This document shows positions 16,126-25,224 of a stretch of DNA of 29,759 nt, in pieces (the first letter of the stretch is position 1; every line of letters starts with the position of its first letter). The DNA is from VBCK01 sp035511515. Its GTDB lineage: Bacteria > Pseudomonadota > Gammaproteobacteria > Burkholderiales > Burkholderiaceae_F. The position numbers and the translations under genes are program-made. The DNA lies in NCBI GenBank assembly GCA_035511515.1, contig DATKFG010000137.1:1-29759 (forward strand), written 5' to 3'. The notes below the pieces were generated by a model that was given only the letters and a program-made list of their open reading frames with translations, searched no databases and was not told where the DNA came from.

Positions 16126-17112
16126 ATGCGTGCCAGCCGATTGCTTTCGATCCAGATGCTGCTGCAGACGCGCGGCCGCATGAGCGCGCGCGCGCTGGCC
16201 GGCGCGCTGGAAGTGTCCGTGCGGACGCTGTACCGTGACGTCGACCAGCTCACCGCCGCCGGCGTGCCGATCTATGCGGAGCGCGGCCGCTCGGGCGGTT
16301 TCCAGTTGCTCGAAGGCTGGAAGACCACGCTCACGGGCTTGACGCCGTCGGAAGCTCAGGCGGTGTTCTTGAGCGGATTGGCGGGCCCGGCGGCCCAGCT
16401 GGGATTGAGCGCGCAGGTCGAGACCGCGAAGCTGAAACTGCTGGCCGCTCTGCCGGCGCCGTTGCGCAGCGATGCGCAGCGCATCAGTTCGCGTCTGCAC
16501 CTGGATCCGGTGGACTGGTACCGGCAGGCCGAGCCGGTGCCTCACCTGGCTGCTGTCGCTGCGGCCGTCTGGAACGAACGTCAACTGGCGATCCGCTACG
16601 AGAGCTGGAAGGCTACGGCCACACGCACGGTCAGCCCGTTGGGCCTTGTGCTGAAGGCGGGCGCCTGGTACCTGGTCGCCGCGGTCGGCGAAGAGCCGCG
16701 CACGTACCGGATCTCGAATATCAGCGAGGTTCGGACGCTGGACGATCGCTGCCGCCGCCCCAGGAAGTTCGATCTGGCCCGCACCTGGAGCGAGTCGATC
16801 CGGCGCTTCGAAAGCGACCTGTACAGGAGCCAGGCCGTCGTGCTGGCCACGCCGGCCGGGCTCAAGAGCTTGCGTTACCTGAGCAGCGCCGTGGCCCGGG
16901 CCGTTGCCGATGCAGTCAAACCGTCCCCACAGGACGCACGCACCAAGGTGAGCATCCCGATCGAATCGATCGAGCACGCGACGGCGCAGCTGTTACCGCT
17001 GTCACCGCAGGTCGAAGTGATCGCTCCCCTGGCCCTGAGGCGCTCGCTGGTTGCGCGGCTTGCGCAGACCTGCCGTCTTTACGGCCTCGAGGCCGCGGCG
17101 CCCGCCGCTTGA
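16126..17112 (+). CDS. YafY-type transcriptional regulator, HTH-WYL
   Basis: A 328-residue regulator. Residues 2-62 form a winged helix of the HTH_11/DeoR-like kind: RLLSIQMLLQTRGRMSARALAGALEVSVRTLYRDVDQL followed by the wing IYAERGRSGGFQLL. The middle and C-terminal parts contain a WYL domain (about 150-205: AIRYESWKATATRTVSPLGLVLKAGAWYLVAA, then RTYRISNISEV) and a C-terminal extension. WYL domains sense small ligands or nucleic acids. ATG 16126 gives the family N-terminus (MRASRLLSIQ); the frame extends upstream to 16021 but would overlap the operator and the divergent gene. It is divergent from the DUF1579-like gene, which fits the common arrangement of such regulators beside the single gene they control. 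Confidence 0.86.
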   Translation: MRASRLLSIQMLLQTRGRMSARALAGALEVSVRTLYRDVDQLTAAGVPIYAERGRSGGFQLLEGWKTTLTGLTPSEAQAVFLSGLAGPAAQLGLSAQVETAKLKLLAALPAPLRSDAQRISSRLHLDPVDWYRQAEPVPHLAAVAAAVWNERQLAIRYESWKATATRTVSPLGLVLKAGAWYLVAAVGEEPRTYRISNISEVRTLDDRCRRPRKFDLARTWSESIRRFESDLYRSQAVVLATPAGLKSLRYLSSAVARAVADAVKPSPQDARTKVSIPIESIEHATAQLLPLSPQVEVIAPLALRRSLVARLAQTCRLYGLEAAAPAA

Positions 17113-17152
17113 GCGCGGGTCGAACAGGGCCGGCTGCGCGTCGGCGGATCGA

Positions 17153-17869
17153 TCATCGGAGCGCGGCCGCATGCTCCATCAGCGCCTTGGCGTATCCCGG
17201 CGCCGTGGGTTCGTGCATGAAATACACGTGGATGTCGCGCCACGCCGTCGCGCAAAGCCGCTGCGCCCATTGCTTCAGCTCGGCATCCGAGTAGTTCTCC
17301 AGCCTCAGTCTGACGTAGCCCCAGGGCGCTGTTTGCACCATGGGCGGTGGCGCGTTGTCTTCGCGCTCGGACAGGCACAGCGCCGCGCCGGCGTGCTTCA
17401 GAGCGTCGTAGACCTCCTCGTCAAACCAGCTCTCGTTGCGGAACTCGAAAGCCGCCGTGTGCCCTTCGGGCAGCAGCTTCAGAAACTCGTTCAGCCGGGG
17501 CAGGTCCTTTTTCAGGAACGGCGGCAGCTGGAACAGCACCGGCCCGCGCTTGCCGCCGAGGGCGACCAGATTGCGATACAGGAAGGCGACCGAGTCGGCC
17601 GCTTCGTCCGCCTTGATGCGCGCCTGATGGGTGATGCGCCGCGACGCCTTGATCGCGAACCGGAAATCAGCCGGTGTGCTCCGGGCCCAGTTCTCCAGGA
17701 CCGCCACCTTGGGCATCTGATAGAAGGTGTTGTTGATCTCCACCGTGGACAGGCGCTCCGAGTAGTACGCCAGCATGGCGTCGGGCTTGATATCGGGCGG
17801 ATAAAAGCTGCCCTTCCATTCCTTGAAGGAATAACCGCTGGCGCCGGCCAGGAGCTTGGCATCGGTCAT
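17153..17869 (-). CDS. DUF72 (YecE-like) protein
   Basis: A 238-residue TIM-barrel-like protein of the DUF72 family. Visible signatures are GASGYSFKEWKGSFYPP near the N-terminus, YYSERLSTVEINNTFYQMP, FRFAIKASRRITH, GPVLFQLPPF, AAFEFRNESWF, and YVRLRLENYSDAEL, ending with an IHVYFMHE strand. The function of the family is unknown. AGGTG six bases upstream supports ATG 17869; the same frame is open for a long way into the ligD antisense strand, which I regard as chance. It is divergent from ligD with 63 nt between starts, so the two could share a promoter region. DUF72 has no established role in end joining. Confidence 0.87.
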   Translation of the reverse strand: MTDAKLLAGASGYSFKEWKGSFYPPDIKPDAMLAYYSERLSTVEINNTFYQMPKVAVLENWARSTPADFRFAIKASRRITHQARIKADEAADSVAFLYRNLVALGGKRGPVLFQLPPFLKKDLPRLNEFLKLLPEGHTAAFEFRNESWFDEEVYDALKHAGAALCLSEREDNAPPPMVQTAPWGYVRLRLENYSDAELKQWAQRLCATAWRDIHVYFMHEPTAPGYAKALMEHAAALR

Positions 17870-17919
17870 CTGCGCACCTGTTCGATCCGGGTGGCCGGCG
17901 TTTCCCGCACGCCAGCGCC

Positions 17920-17925
17920 TAGAAT
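17920..17925 (+). promoter_or_regulatory. candidate -10 element of ligD
   Basis: TAGAAT (five of six consensus positions) ends seven bases before the ligD ATG at 17933, so initiation at the normal distance would begin the mRNA at or next to the start codon. No Shine-Dalgarno sequence precedes that ATG. No convincing -35 hexamer is present at 16-18 nt, so this is a weak call. Confidence 0.3.
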
Positions 17926-17932
17926 CTTTCGG

Positions 17933-20662
17933 ATGGAGAAGGACAAGCTTAGCGAATACGCGGCCAAGCGGAAGTTCGAGGCAACGCCCGAGCCGGCGCC
18001 CGCCGCGACCGGCGCGGCGGCCGGTCCGCTGCTGTTCGTCGTGCAGCAGCATTCGGCGCGGCGCTTGCACTACGACTTCCGTCTGGAGTGCGATTCGGTC
18101 CTGAAGTCCTGGGCCGTGCCCAAGGGTCCATCGCTGAACCCGACCGACAAGCGCCTGGCGGTGCAGACCGAGGACCATCCCTACGACTACGCCTCCTTCG
18201 AGGGTGTGATCCCGCCCGGTCAATACGGCGCCGGTGAAGTGATCGTGTGGGACTGCGGCGTGTATTCGCCCGACGAGCATCAGACCTGGTTTCACGATCG
18301 CCAGGAAGCCGAACGCCAGGTGCGCGAAGGCCTGCAGAAGGGCAAGCTCAGCTTCCAGCTGCGCGGCGACAAGCTCAAAGGCTCGTTCGCGCTGGTGCGC
18401 ACGGCCCAGGACCCCAAGAGCTGGTTGCTGATCAAGCACCGGGACCGGTTCGTGTCGACCGACGATGTCACCACTCGGAATCGATCGGTCCTGTCCGGCG
18501 TCTCGGTCGAGAACATGAAGGTCGTGCCGGCGCATCGCATTGCCGCGGCGCAGCTCGTGCCTTCCGGCCCGTTGGTGCCGATGCCCGGGAAGTTCTCGCC
18601 GATGCTCGCCGACACGGCCGACCAGCCTTTCAATCGGCCCGGCTGGACGTGGGAACCCAAGCTGGACGGCTACCGGGTACTGGCCTTCATCGACGCGCGC
18701 GGCGTGAAGCTTCGCTCGCGGCGCGAAATGGACCTGTCGGACACGTTCCCGCGGCTGGTGGCCGAACTTCGCAACCAGGCGGTGGACGGCATGATCCTGG
18801 ACGGCGAGCTGATCGCGTTCGACGCGAGCGGCCGGCCTTCGTTCAATGCGCTGCAGAATCGGGTGCAGCTGAAGACCGAGCGCGAGATCGCGGCCGCCGA
18901 CCGCAGCGTGCCGCTGATCCTGTATTGCTTCGACCTGCTGTATTTCGGCGGCATCGACCTGCGCGGCTCGGCCTACCGCGATCGGCGGCGTTATCTGGCG
19001 CAGTGCCTGCTGCCCTCGCCGCTGCTGCAGCTCGTGCACGCCGCCGACGACGGCATCGCGATGCAGGAGGCCGCGCTGGCCAGCGGTTTCGAAGGCGTGA
19101 TCGGCAAGCGCACGGACAGCCGCTACGAGGCCGGCCGGCGTTCGGCGTCGTGGGTAAAAATCAAGCCAACGCAGAGCGCCGAGTTCGTGATCGGCGGCTA
19201 CACCAAGGGCAAGGGGTCGCGCGCGCCGCTGGGCGCGCTGCTGGTCGGCTATTGGGATAAGAACCGGCTCCGGTTCGCCTCGCATGTGGGCTCAGGCTTC
19301 GACGAGCAGACGCTGGCGCAGTTGAAAGAGCGGCTCGAACCGCTCAAGCGCTCCACCTGCCCGTTCGACGAGAAGCCCGAGCTGCCCAATCCGACGACCT
19401 GGGTCGAGCCCAAGCTGGTCGCCGAAGTCAGGTTTCACAGCTGGACCGAGGACGATCACCTGCGCCATCCGATATTTCTGCGGCTGCGCGACGACGTGGA
19501 TCCCAAATCGGTGCGCCCTCCTTCGCGCTCCGCGCTTCGGAGGGCAAGGCGCACCGAGGACCCACCCTCCTTCGCCCTTCGGGCTTCGGAGGGCGAGATC
19601 GAATCGATTCTGGCGCAGCTGGACAGCAAGAAGACCGACTTCGTACTGACGGTCGGGTCGCATCGGATCCGGCTGACGCACCTGGACCGGGTGTACTGGC
19701 CGCCGGATGCCGCGCTGCGGCAGCCCGCGCTGACCAAGCGCGATCTGCTGCGCTACTTCGCGCAGGTCTCGCCTTTCATCCTTCCGCACCTGGCCGACCG
19801 GCCCCTGACGCTGATCCGCATGCCGGACGGCATCACCGGACAGCGCTTTTTCCAGAAACACTGGGAGCAGGAACGGCCGCCGTTCGCCCAGACCATCACC
19901 GTGTTCTCCAGTCACAAGGACGAGAACCACGAATACCTGCTGTGCAACAACGTGCCGACCTTGCTGTGGCTGGCGCAGTCCGGCGCGCTCGAGTTCCATG
20001 TCTGGCACTCGCGCGCGAAGGTCGGACCCGACGCGGCCTCCAGCGGTACCGACTACGGCACCTCGGAGGAGTCGCTGGCGGCGTCGGTTCTGAACTATCC
20101 CGACTACGTAGTTTTCGACCTGGACCCGTACATCTATTCGGGCCAGGAAAAACCGGGGGGCGAGCCGGAGTTGAACACGGTTGCCTTCGAAAAGGCCAAG
20201 GAGGTGGCTTTCTGGCTGCGCGAGCTGCTCAACAGCATGTCGCTGGAGCCGATCGTCAAGACCTCGGGCAAGACCGGACTGCACATCTTCGTGCCGATCC
20301 GGCGCACCATCGACTTTGAGGCCGCGCGGCACGTCAGCGAGCTGGTCGGGCGCCATCTGATGCGGCAGCACCCCCGCGATATCACGCTGGAATGGAGCGT
20401 TCCGAAGCGTACCGGCAAGATCTTCATGGACTACAATATGAACGTCCGCGGCAAGACGCTGAACGTGGCCTACTCGCCCCGGGGCGAGCCCGGGGCGCCG
20501 GTGTCGATGCCGCTGACTTGGGAAGAGCTTGCCAGCGCGCACCCGCTTGATTTCCGACTCATCAACGCGGCGCAGCGGTTGGCTGAAACGGGCGATCGCT
20601 GGCGCGACGCCCTGGAGCACAAACAAAGCCTCGAGGCCGCTTTGAGCGGTGTCAAGGTTTGA
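17933..20662 (+). CDS. ligD: multifunctional ATP-dependent DNA ligase LigD (non-homologous end joining)
   Basis: A 909-residue three-module enzyme in the order phosphoesterase, ligase, polymerase. The phosphoesterase (about 30-195) has HYDFR (46-50) and EDHPYDYASFEG (80-91). The ligase (about 220-520) has the adenylated lysine K243 in EPKLDGYR, DGELIAFD and the final WVKIKP motif, then an OB fold. The polymerase (about 570-880) has the metal-binding DLD (729-731) and D833, plus KTSGKTGLHI. Together with Ku it trims, fills and seals double-strand breaks. The linker at 526-554 is unusual: it is encoded by two palindromic elements (see repeat). The frame is open back to 17051, but that part covers the regulator and DUF72 genes; MEKDKLSEYAAKRKF is the expected N-terminus. 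ku follows after 16 nt. Confidence 0.96.
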   Translation: MEKDKLSEYAAKRKFEATPEPAPAATGAAAGPLLFVVQQHSARRLHYDFRLECDSVLKSWAVPKGPSLNPTDKRLAVQTEDHPYDYASFEGVIPPGQYGAGEVIVWDCGVYSPDEHQTWFHDRQEAERQVREGLQKGKLSFQLRGDKLKGSFALVRTAQDPKSWLLIKHRDRFVSTDDVTTRNRSVLSGVSVENMKVVPAHRIAAAQLVPSGPLVPMPGKFSPMLADTADQPFNRPGWTWEPKLDGYRVLAFIDARGVKLRSRREMDLSDTFPRLVAELRNQAVDGMILDGELIAFDASGRPSFNALQNRVQLKTEREIAAADRSVPLILYCFDLLYFGGIDLRGSAYRDRRRYLAQCLLPSPLLQLVHAADDGIAMQEAALASGFEGVIGKRTDSRYEAGRRSASWVKIKPTQSAEFVIGGYTKGKGSRAPLGALLVGYWDKNRLRFASHVGSGFDEQTLAQLKERLEPLKRSTCPFDEKPELPNPTTWVEPKLVAEVRFHSWTEDDHLRHPIFLRLRDDVDPKSVRPPSRSALRRARRTEDPPSFALRASEGEIESILAQLDSKKTDFVLTVGSHRIRLTHLDRVYWPPDAALRQPALTKRDLLRYFAQVSPFILPHLADRPLTLIRMPDGITGQRFFQKHWEQERPPFAQTITVFSSHKDENHEYLLCNNVPTLLWLAQSGALEFHVWHSRAKVGPDAASSGTDYGTSEESLAASVLNYPDYVVFDLDPYIYSGQEKPGGEPELNTVAFEKAKEVAFWLRELLNSMSLEPIVKTSGKTGLHIFVPIRRTIDFEAARHVSELVGRHLMRQHPRDITLEWSVPKRTGKIFMDYNMNVRGKTLNVAYSPRGEPGAPVSMPLTWEELASAHPLDFRLINAAQRLAETGDRWRDALEHKQSLEAALSGVKV
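19510..19593 (+). repeat. two palindromic elements inserted in frame in the ligD linker
   Basis: Two 29-nt units at 19516-19544 and 19565-19593 share the plan ccctcc-ttc-NNNN-NNN-NNNN-ttc-ggaggg. The outer 6-bp arms and both ttc blocks are identical; the inner arms are gcgc/gcgc in the first and gccc/gggc in the second, so they differ but still pair. The first is further enclosed by ggtgcg (19510-19515) and cgcacc (19550-19555). The units start 49 nt apart, so they are translated in different frames, encoding an Arg/Ser-rich stretch and then PSFALRASEG. The segment 19510-19593 is 84 nt, exactly 28 codons, and lies between the ligase and polymerase modules where extra residues are tolerated. 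Insertion is inferred, not shown. Confidence 0.75.
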
Positions 20663-20678
20663 GTTGCGGGGAGGTGCT

Positions 20679-21593
20679 ATGGCTGCACGATCGATCGGGT
20701 CGTTGACGGTTTCCTTCGGACTGGTGGCGATTCCGGTGAAGTTGTTCTCCGCCACCGAGTCGACCCGTGCCATCTCCTTCAACATGCTGCACAAAGCCGA
20801 CGGCTCGCGCCTGAAGCAGCAGTACCTGTGCGTGAAAGAGGGGGTGCCGGTCGAGCGCGACGACATCGTCAAGGGCTACGAATTCGCGAAAGACCAGTAC
20901 GTCATCTTCACCCCCGAAGAGCTCAAGGCGCTCGAGGAGGCCGGCACCCACAGCGCCGACATCACCGAGTTCGTGCCCCTCGAATCGGTCGATCCGGTGT
21001 ATTTCGACAAGGCCTACTACCTGGCGCCGGACAAGGGTGGTGCCAAACCGTATGCGCTGTTTGCGCAGGCGCTGCGCGATTCGAACCGCTGCGCGCTGGG
21101 GCGGTGGGCGGCGCGCGGCAAGCAGTACATCGTGATGATCCGGCCGGTCGAGGACGGCCTGATCATGCAGCAGTTGATGTACGCCGACGAAGTCCGCTCG
21201 ATCAAGGACCTCGAGATTCCGAAGATCGAGGTCAAGGAAGGCGAGCTCAAACTCGCGCAACAGTTGATCGAACAGCAGTCTTCCGATGCGTTCGATCCCA
21301 GCGCCTACAAGGACGAGGTACGCACTCGCATCGAGGCGGCCATCCAGAAGAAGGTCGAGGGCCAGGAGATCACGCTGGCCGAGGAGGCCGAGGGCGCCGG
21401 TGCCCAGGTGATCGACCTGATGGAAGCGCTGCGCGCCAGCCTGGAACGCAAGGGTGCTGCGGCTCCCTCCAAGGCGGTGGCGGCGAAGGCCGAACCGGAG
21501 CCGGCCACGCGTAAGCCGCCCAAGCAGGCGCCGGCAGCCGAGGCGGCCGAGGCCACCGAAGCACCGCGCGCGCGCGCCCGCGCCAGGAAATAG
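20679..21593 (+). CDS. ku: Ku DNA end-binding protein
   Basis: A 304-residue bacterial Ku. The core (about 1-255) starts with MAARSIGSLTVSFGLVAIPVKL and contains FNMLHKADGSRLKQQYLC, VKGYEFAKDQYVIFTPEEL, SVDPVYFDKAYYLAPDKGGAKPY and RGKQYIVMIRP. It forms a homodimeric ring on DNA ends and recruits LigD. After residue about 265 the sequence becomes an Ala/Pro/Lys/Arg-rich tail ending RARARARK, typical of the variable basic C-terminus that modulates DNA binding. GGGGAGG nine bases upstream fixes ATG 20679. The gene lies 16 nt after ligD and 28 nt before the MerR/TPR gene, so co-transcription is likely. Confidence 0.95.
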   Translation: MAARSIGSLTVSFGLVAIPVKLFSATESTRAISFNMLHKADGSRLKQQYLCVKEGVPVERDDIVKGYEFAKDQYVIFTPEELKALEEAGTHSADITEFVPLESVDPVYFDKAYYLAPDKGGAKPYALFAQALRDSNRCALGRWAARGKQYIVMIRPVEDGLIMQQLMYADEVRSIKDLEIPKIEVKEGELKLAQQLIEQQSSDAFDPSAYKDEVRTRIEAAIQKKVEGQEITLAEEAEGAGAQVIDLMEALRASLERKGAAAPSKAVAAKAEPEPATRKPPKQAPAAEAAEATEAPRARARARK

Positions 21594-21621
21594 CCGCAAG
21601 AACTTTCTGCGTGGCTGTTCG

Positions 21622-22431
21622 ATGCCGCACTATGGCGTGAGCGACGTCGAGAAGATGCTGCACCTGTCGCGCAGCACCATCCGCGCCCTGGCCTCCGCCG
21701 GTTTCGTCACACCCGGCCGCGGGCCGCACAACACCCTGCGGTTCTCCTTCCAGGACCTGATCGTGCTGCGCACGGCGCAGGCGCTGGCCGACGCCAAGGT
21801 GCCTGCCCGACGCATCACGCGCTCGCTGAAGGAGCTGCGACGCCAGCTGCCTGCAACGATGCCCTTATCGGGCCTGTCGATCAGCGCCGTGGGCGAACAG
21901 GTGGTGGTGCGCGACGGCGCCGGACAGCGCCAGGTCGAGTCCGGGCAATACCTGCTGGCCTTCGAAGGCGATCCGGCCAGCGGCTCGCTGAGCGTGATCG
22001 AGCGGGAGGCGCCGGCGGACCAGGCAGCGCCCCTGGACTGGTTCGCGCACGGAGCGGCGCTGGAGCGCAAAGACCCGAAGCGGGCGATCGAGGCCTACGG
22101 CAAAGCGATTGCCGCCGCGCCCGAGCGCCTCGACGCCCGCATCAACCTGGGGCGGCTGCTGCACGAAGCGGGGCGCCATCCGGAGGCCGAGCGCGCGTAC
22201 CGGGAGGCGCTCGATGCCTGTGGCCCGGATCCGCTGCTGCTGTACAACGTGGGCGTGCTGCTGGGCGACCTGGGCCGCAAGCGGGAGGCGATCGAGGTCT
22301 ACGAGGCCGCACTGCGCGGCGACCCGGCGATGGCGGACGCACATTACAACGTGGCCCTGCTGTACGAAGAGCTCGGCAAGCCCAGGGACGCGCTGCGGCA
22401 CATGGCGCAGTATCGGCGCCTGGTGCGCTGA
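21622..22431 (+). CDS. MerR-type HTH protein fused to TPR repeats
   Basis: A 269-residue protein. Residues 5-75 look like a MerR winged helix: YGVSDVEKMLHLSRSTIRALASAGFVTPGRGPHNTLRFSFQDL followed by a helix with ALADAKVPARRITRSL. A short beta-rich region (about 80-130) has ISAVGEQVVVRDG and GQYLLAFEGD. From about 137 onward there are three or more tetratricopeptide repeats (WFAHGAALERKDPKRAIEAYGKAI, ARINLGRLLHEAGRHPEAERAYREAL, LLYNVGVLLGDLGRKREAIEVYEAAL, AHYNVALLYEELGKPRDALRHM). It probably binds DNA through the first part and protein through the second. Between ku and rtcB and co-directional with both, it is a candidate regulator or scaffold of the cluster. No cysteine pattern for metal sensing is visible. 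Confidence 0.85.
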   Translation: MPHYGVSDVEKMLHLSRSTIRALASAGFVTPGRGPHNTLRFSFQDLIVLRTAQALADAKVPARRITRSLKELRRQLPATMPLSGLSISAVGEQVVVRDGAGQRQVESGQYLLAFEGDPASGSLSVIEREAPADQAAPLDWFAHGAALERKDPKRAIEAYGKAIAAAPERLDARINLGRLLHEAGRHPEAERAYREALDACGPDPLLLYNVGVLLGDLGRKREAIEVYEAALRGDPAMADAHYNVALLYEELGKPRDALRHMAQYRRLVR

Positions 22432-22470
22432 CGGGCGGGAGCGGTCGTCGGTTTTCCTGACTCTTGAAGA

Positions 22471-23688
<1,218 letters not shown>

Positions 23689-23711
23689 CCAGGGTGTAAG
23701 GCGTTCGAACC

Positions 23712-24554
23712 ATGCTCAAGCGAAAAGTGCTCGCGCGCGGACCGGTCTCGGTCGTTCACACCCGCTGCAATTCCGGGCCGGGCGAGCGGCCGTTCGCCGA
23801 GTGGCACCAGGGATGGTTGGCGGCGTATGTGCAGCGGGGTAGCTTCGGCTGTCGCTGTCTGGGCGCCGCCTACGAACTGGTTCCAGGGTCGGTGCTCGTC
23901 GGTCGACCCGGCGACGAATACGTGTGCAGCCACGACCATCATCGCGGCGACGAATGCCTGGCCTTTCTCGTGGCGCCCGAGCTGGTCGACGAAATCGACG
24001 GGCGGCGCCGGGCGTGGCGGTCTGGCGGCCTGCCCCCGGTGGCCGAGCTGGTCGCGCTGGGTGAACTGGCGCGCCCGGCCGCTGCGGGCGACAACGACCT
24101 CGGGCTGGACGAGATCGGTCTGGCGTTCGCGTCCCGGTTCGTCGACGTGATCGCCGGCAGCCGGCGGCCGCGTGGGCGGGCCACGGCCAACGATCGCAGG
24201 CGCGCGGTCCAGTCGGCTTTGTGGATCGACGTGCACGCGGCCGAGACGATCGATCTGCAGACCCTGGCGCGGCAGGCCGGACTGAGCCCTTATCACTACC
24301 TGCGGATTTTTTCCGCCTCGCTGGGCGTGACGCCGCACCAGTACCTGGTCCGAAGGCGGTTGTGCCGGGCCGCACAGCTGCTGGCGGACGAAGACCGCCC
24401 GGTCACTCAAGTCTGGCTCGAGACCGGCTTCGGCGATCTGTCGAACTTCGTCCGCAGCTTCCATCGCGCCGCCGGCGTGTCGCCCCTCGGTTATCGGCGC
24501 GCCGCGCGCGGAGACCGCAAGATTTTCCAAGAGCGACTGGCTGCCTTGCCCTAG
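23712..24554 (+). CDS. AraC-family transcriptional regulator
   Basis: A 280-residue regulator. The N-terminal half (about 1-115) looks like a cupin-type sensor, with WLAAYVQRGSFGCRC, PGSVLVGRPGDEY and a histidine-rich SHDHHRGDECLAF segment. The C-terminal half (about 175-270) carries two AraC helix-turn-helix units: LQTLARQAGLSPYHYLRIFSASLGVTPHQYL and VTQVWLETGFGDLSNFVRSFHRAAGVSPLGYRR. It begins 23 nt after rtcB and ends 32 nt before the VOC protein gene. It more likely controls the VOC gene, as AraC/VOC pairs do elsewhere, than the repair genes; this is inferred from position only. Confidence 0.88.
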   Translation: MLKRKVLARGPVSVVHTRCNSGPGERPFAEWHQGWLAAYVQRGSFGCRCLGAAYELVPGSVLVGRPGDEYVCSHDHHRGDECLAFLVAPELVDEIDGRRRAWRSGGLPPVAELVALGELARPAAAGDNDLGLDEIGLAFASRFVDVIAGSRRPRGRATANDRRRAVQSALWIDVHAAETIDLQTLARQAGLSPYHYLRIFSASLGVTPHQYLVRRRLCRAAQLLADEDRPVTQVWLETGFGDLSNFVRSFHRAAGVSPLGYRRAARGDRKIFQERLAALP

Positions 24555-24586
24555 CCTGTCCTCGTGTTCTTTCGAGGAGGTCGCAA

Positions 24587-24949
24587 ATGTTCGATCACAT
24601 CGGCTTGAAGGTCAGGGACCTGGAGGCGAGCATGCGGTTCTACCGCGGCGCGCTCGCGCCCCTGGGGTCCCAACTCGACTCCAGCGGCGATGGCTACGCC
24701 GGCTTCGGCCCGGCGGGCCAGCCGGCGCTGTGGCTCTATGCACATCCGGGTTCCGCGATCGTCGGCACGCACGTCGCGTTGCGCGCGGCAAACCGGGCGG
24801 CGGTGGACCGCTTTCACGCCCAGGGGCTGGCCGCCGGCGGGCGCGACAACGGCGCGCCAGGGTTACGGTCCGACTACGGCCCGAGCTACTACGCGGCTTT
24901 TCTGCTGGATCCGGACGGCCACAACGTCGAGGCGGTCTGCCTCACGTGA
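24587..24949 (+). CDS. VOC-superfamily (glyoxalase/dioxygenase-like) protein
   Basis: A 120-residue single-domain VOC protein. It starts MFDHIGLKVRDLEASMRFY, with H4 as the first likely metal ligand, then H62 in GTHVAL and E115 in the closing HNVEAVCL motif. FLLDPDGHNVEAV is the usual ending. Proteins of this size act as dimers in isomerisation, dioxygenation or antibiotic binding; the substrate is not evident. GAGGAGG nine bases upstream supports ATG 24587. It is 32 nt after the AraC gene, probably in the same transcript, and a perfect palindrome lies 20 nt beyond its stop. Confidence 0.87.
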   Translation: MFDHIGLKVRDLEASMRFYRGALAPLGSQLDSSGDGYAGFGPAGQPALWLYAHPGSAIVGTHVALRAANRAAVDRFHAQGLAAGGRDNGAPGLRSDYGPSYYAAFLLDPDGHNVEAVCLT

Positions 24950-24969
24950 CGTTCGCCCGCTCCGAGGCC

Positions 24970-24989
24970 TGCGCCGGGATCCCGGCGCA
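24970..24989. repeat. 20-nt perfect palindrome downstream of VOC gene
   Basis: Arms tgcgccggg (24970-24978) and cccggcgca (24981-24989) flank a central AT, so the whole 20 nt reads the same on both strands. It begins 20 nt after the VOC stop. No T-run follows on either side, so a classical intrinsic terminator is not supported. It may be a bidirectional transcript-end hairpin or a protein site. The rest of the interval up to the RND adaptor start (24990-25224) holds no convincing gene. Confidence 0.5.
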
Positions 24990-25224
24990 GCGCCATCCGC
25001 GTTATCAAATGATCGACCAGCCAGGCTAGGAGGCCAAGTCCCACCGGGGCGATGAACCCTCCGCTCAGGTCATCGCGTTGTCACCTTCAGGCAGGTATAC
25101 AGCGAACTGACCAGAACAAGAGGGGGCGGTCCTACGGCCAAGCGCGACACCTCGCTGAAGGAGGTGATCGCGGCGCAATCCGCTGCGGCTCACCCGCGCG
25201 TGAGGCCTTCCGGGGGCCATCGTC

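Noticed and set aside
17870..19285. DUF72 protein extended far upstream
   Set aside because: The extension is antisense to ligD and compositionally abnormal; ATG 17869 has a ribosome site and gives the family N-terminus.
17051..20662. LigD extended by 294 residues upstream
   Set aside because: The extension runs over the end of the WYL regulator and antisense to the DUF72 gene; the recognised LigD N-terminus starts at ATG 17933.
25158..25169. AAGGAGGTGATC, a full complement of the 16S rRNA 3' end
   Set aside because: No start codon lies at a workable distance; the nearest GTG downstream of it is about 30 nt away. The bases may be chance or the remains of coding sequence (Lys-Glu-Val-Ile). 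The adaptor start at 25225 is too far.
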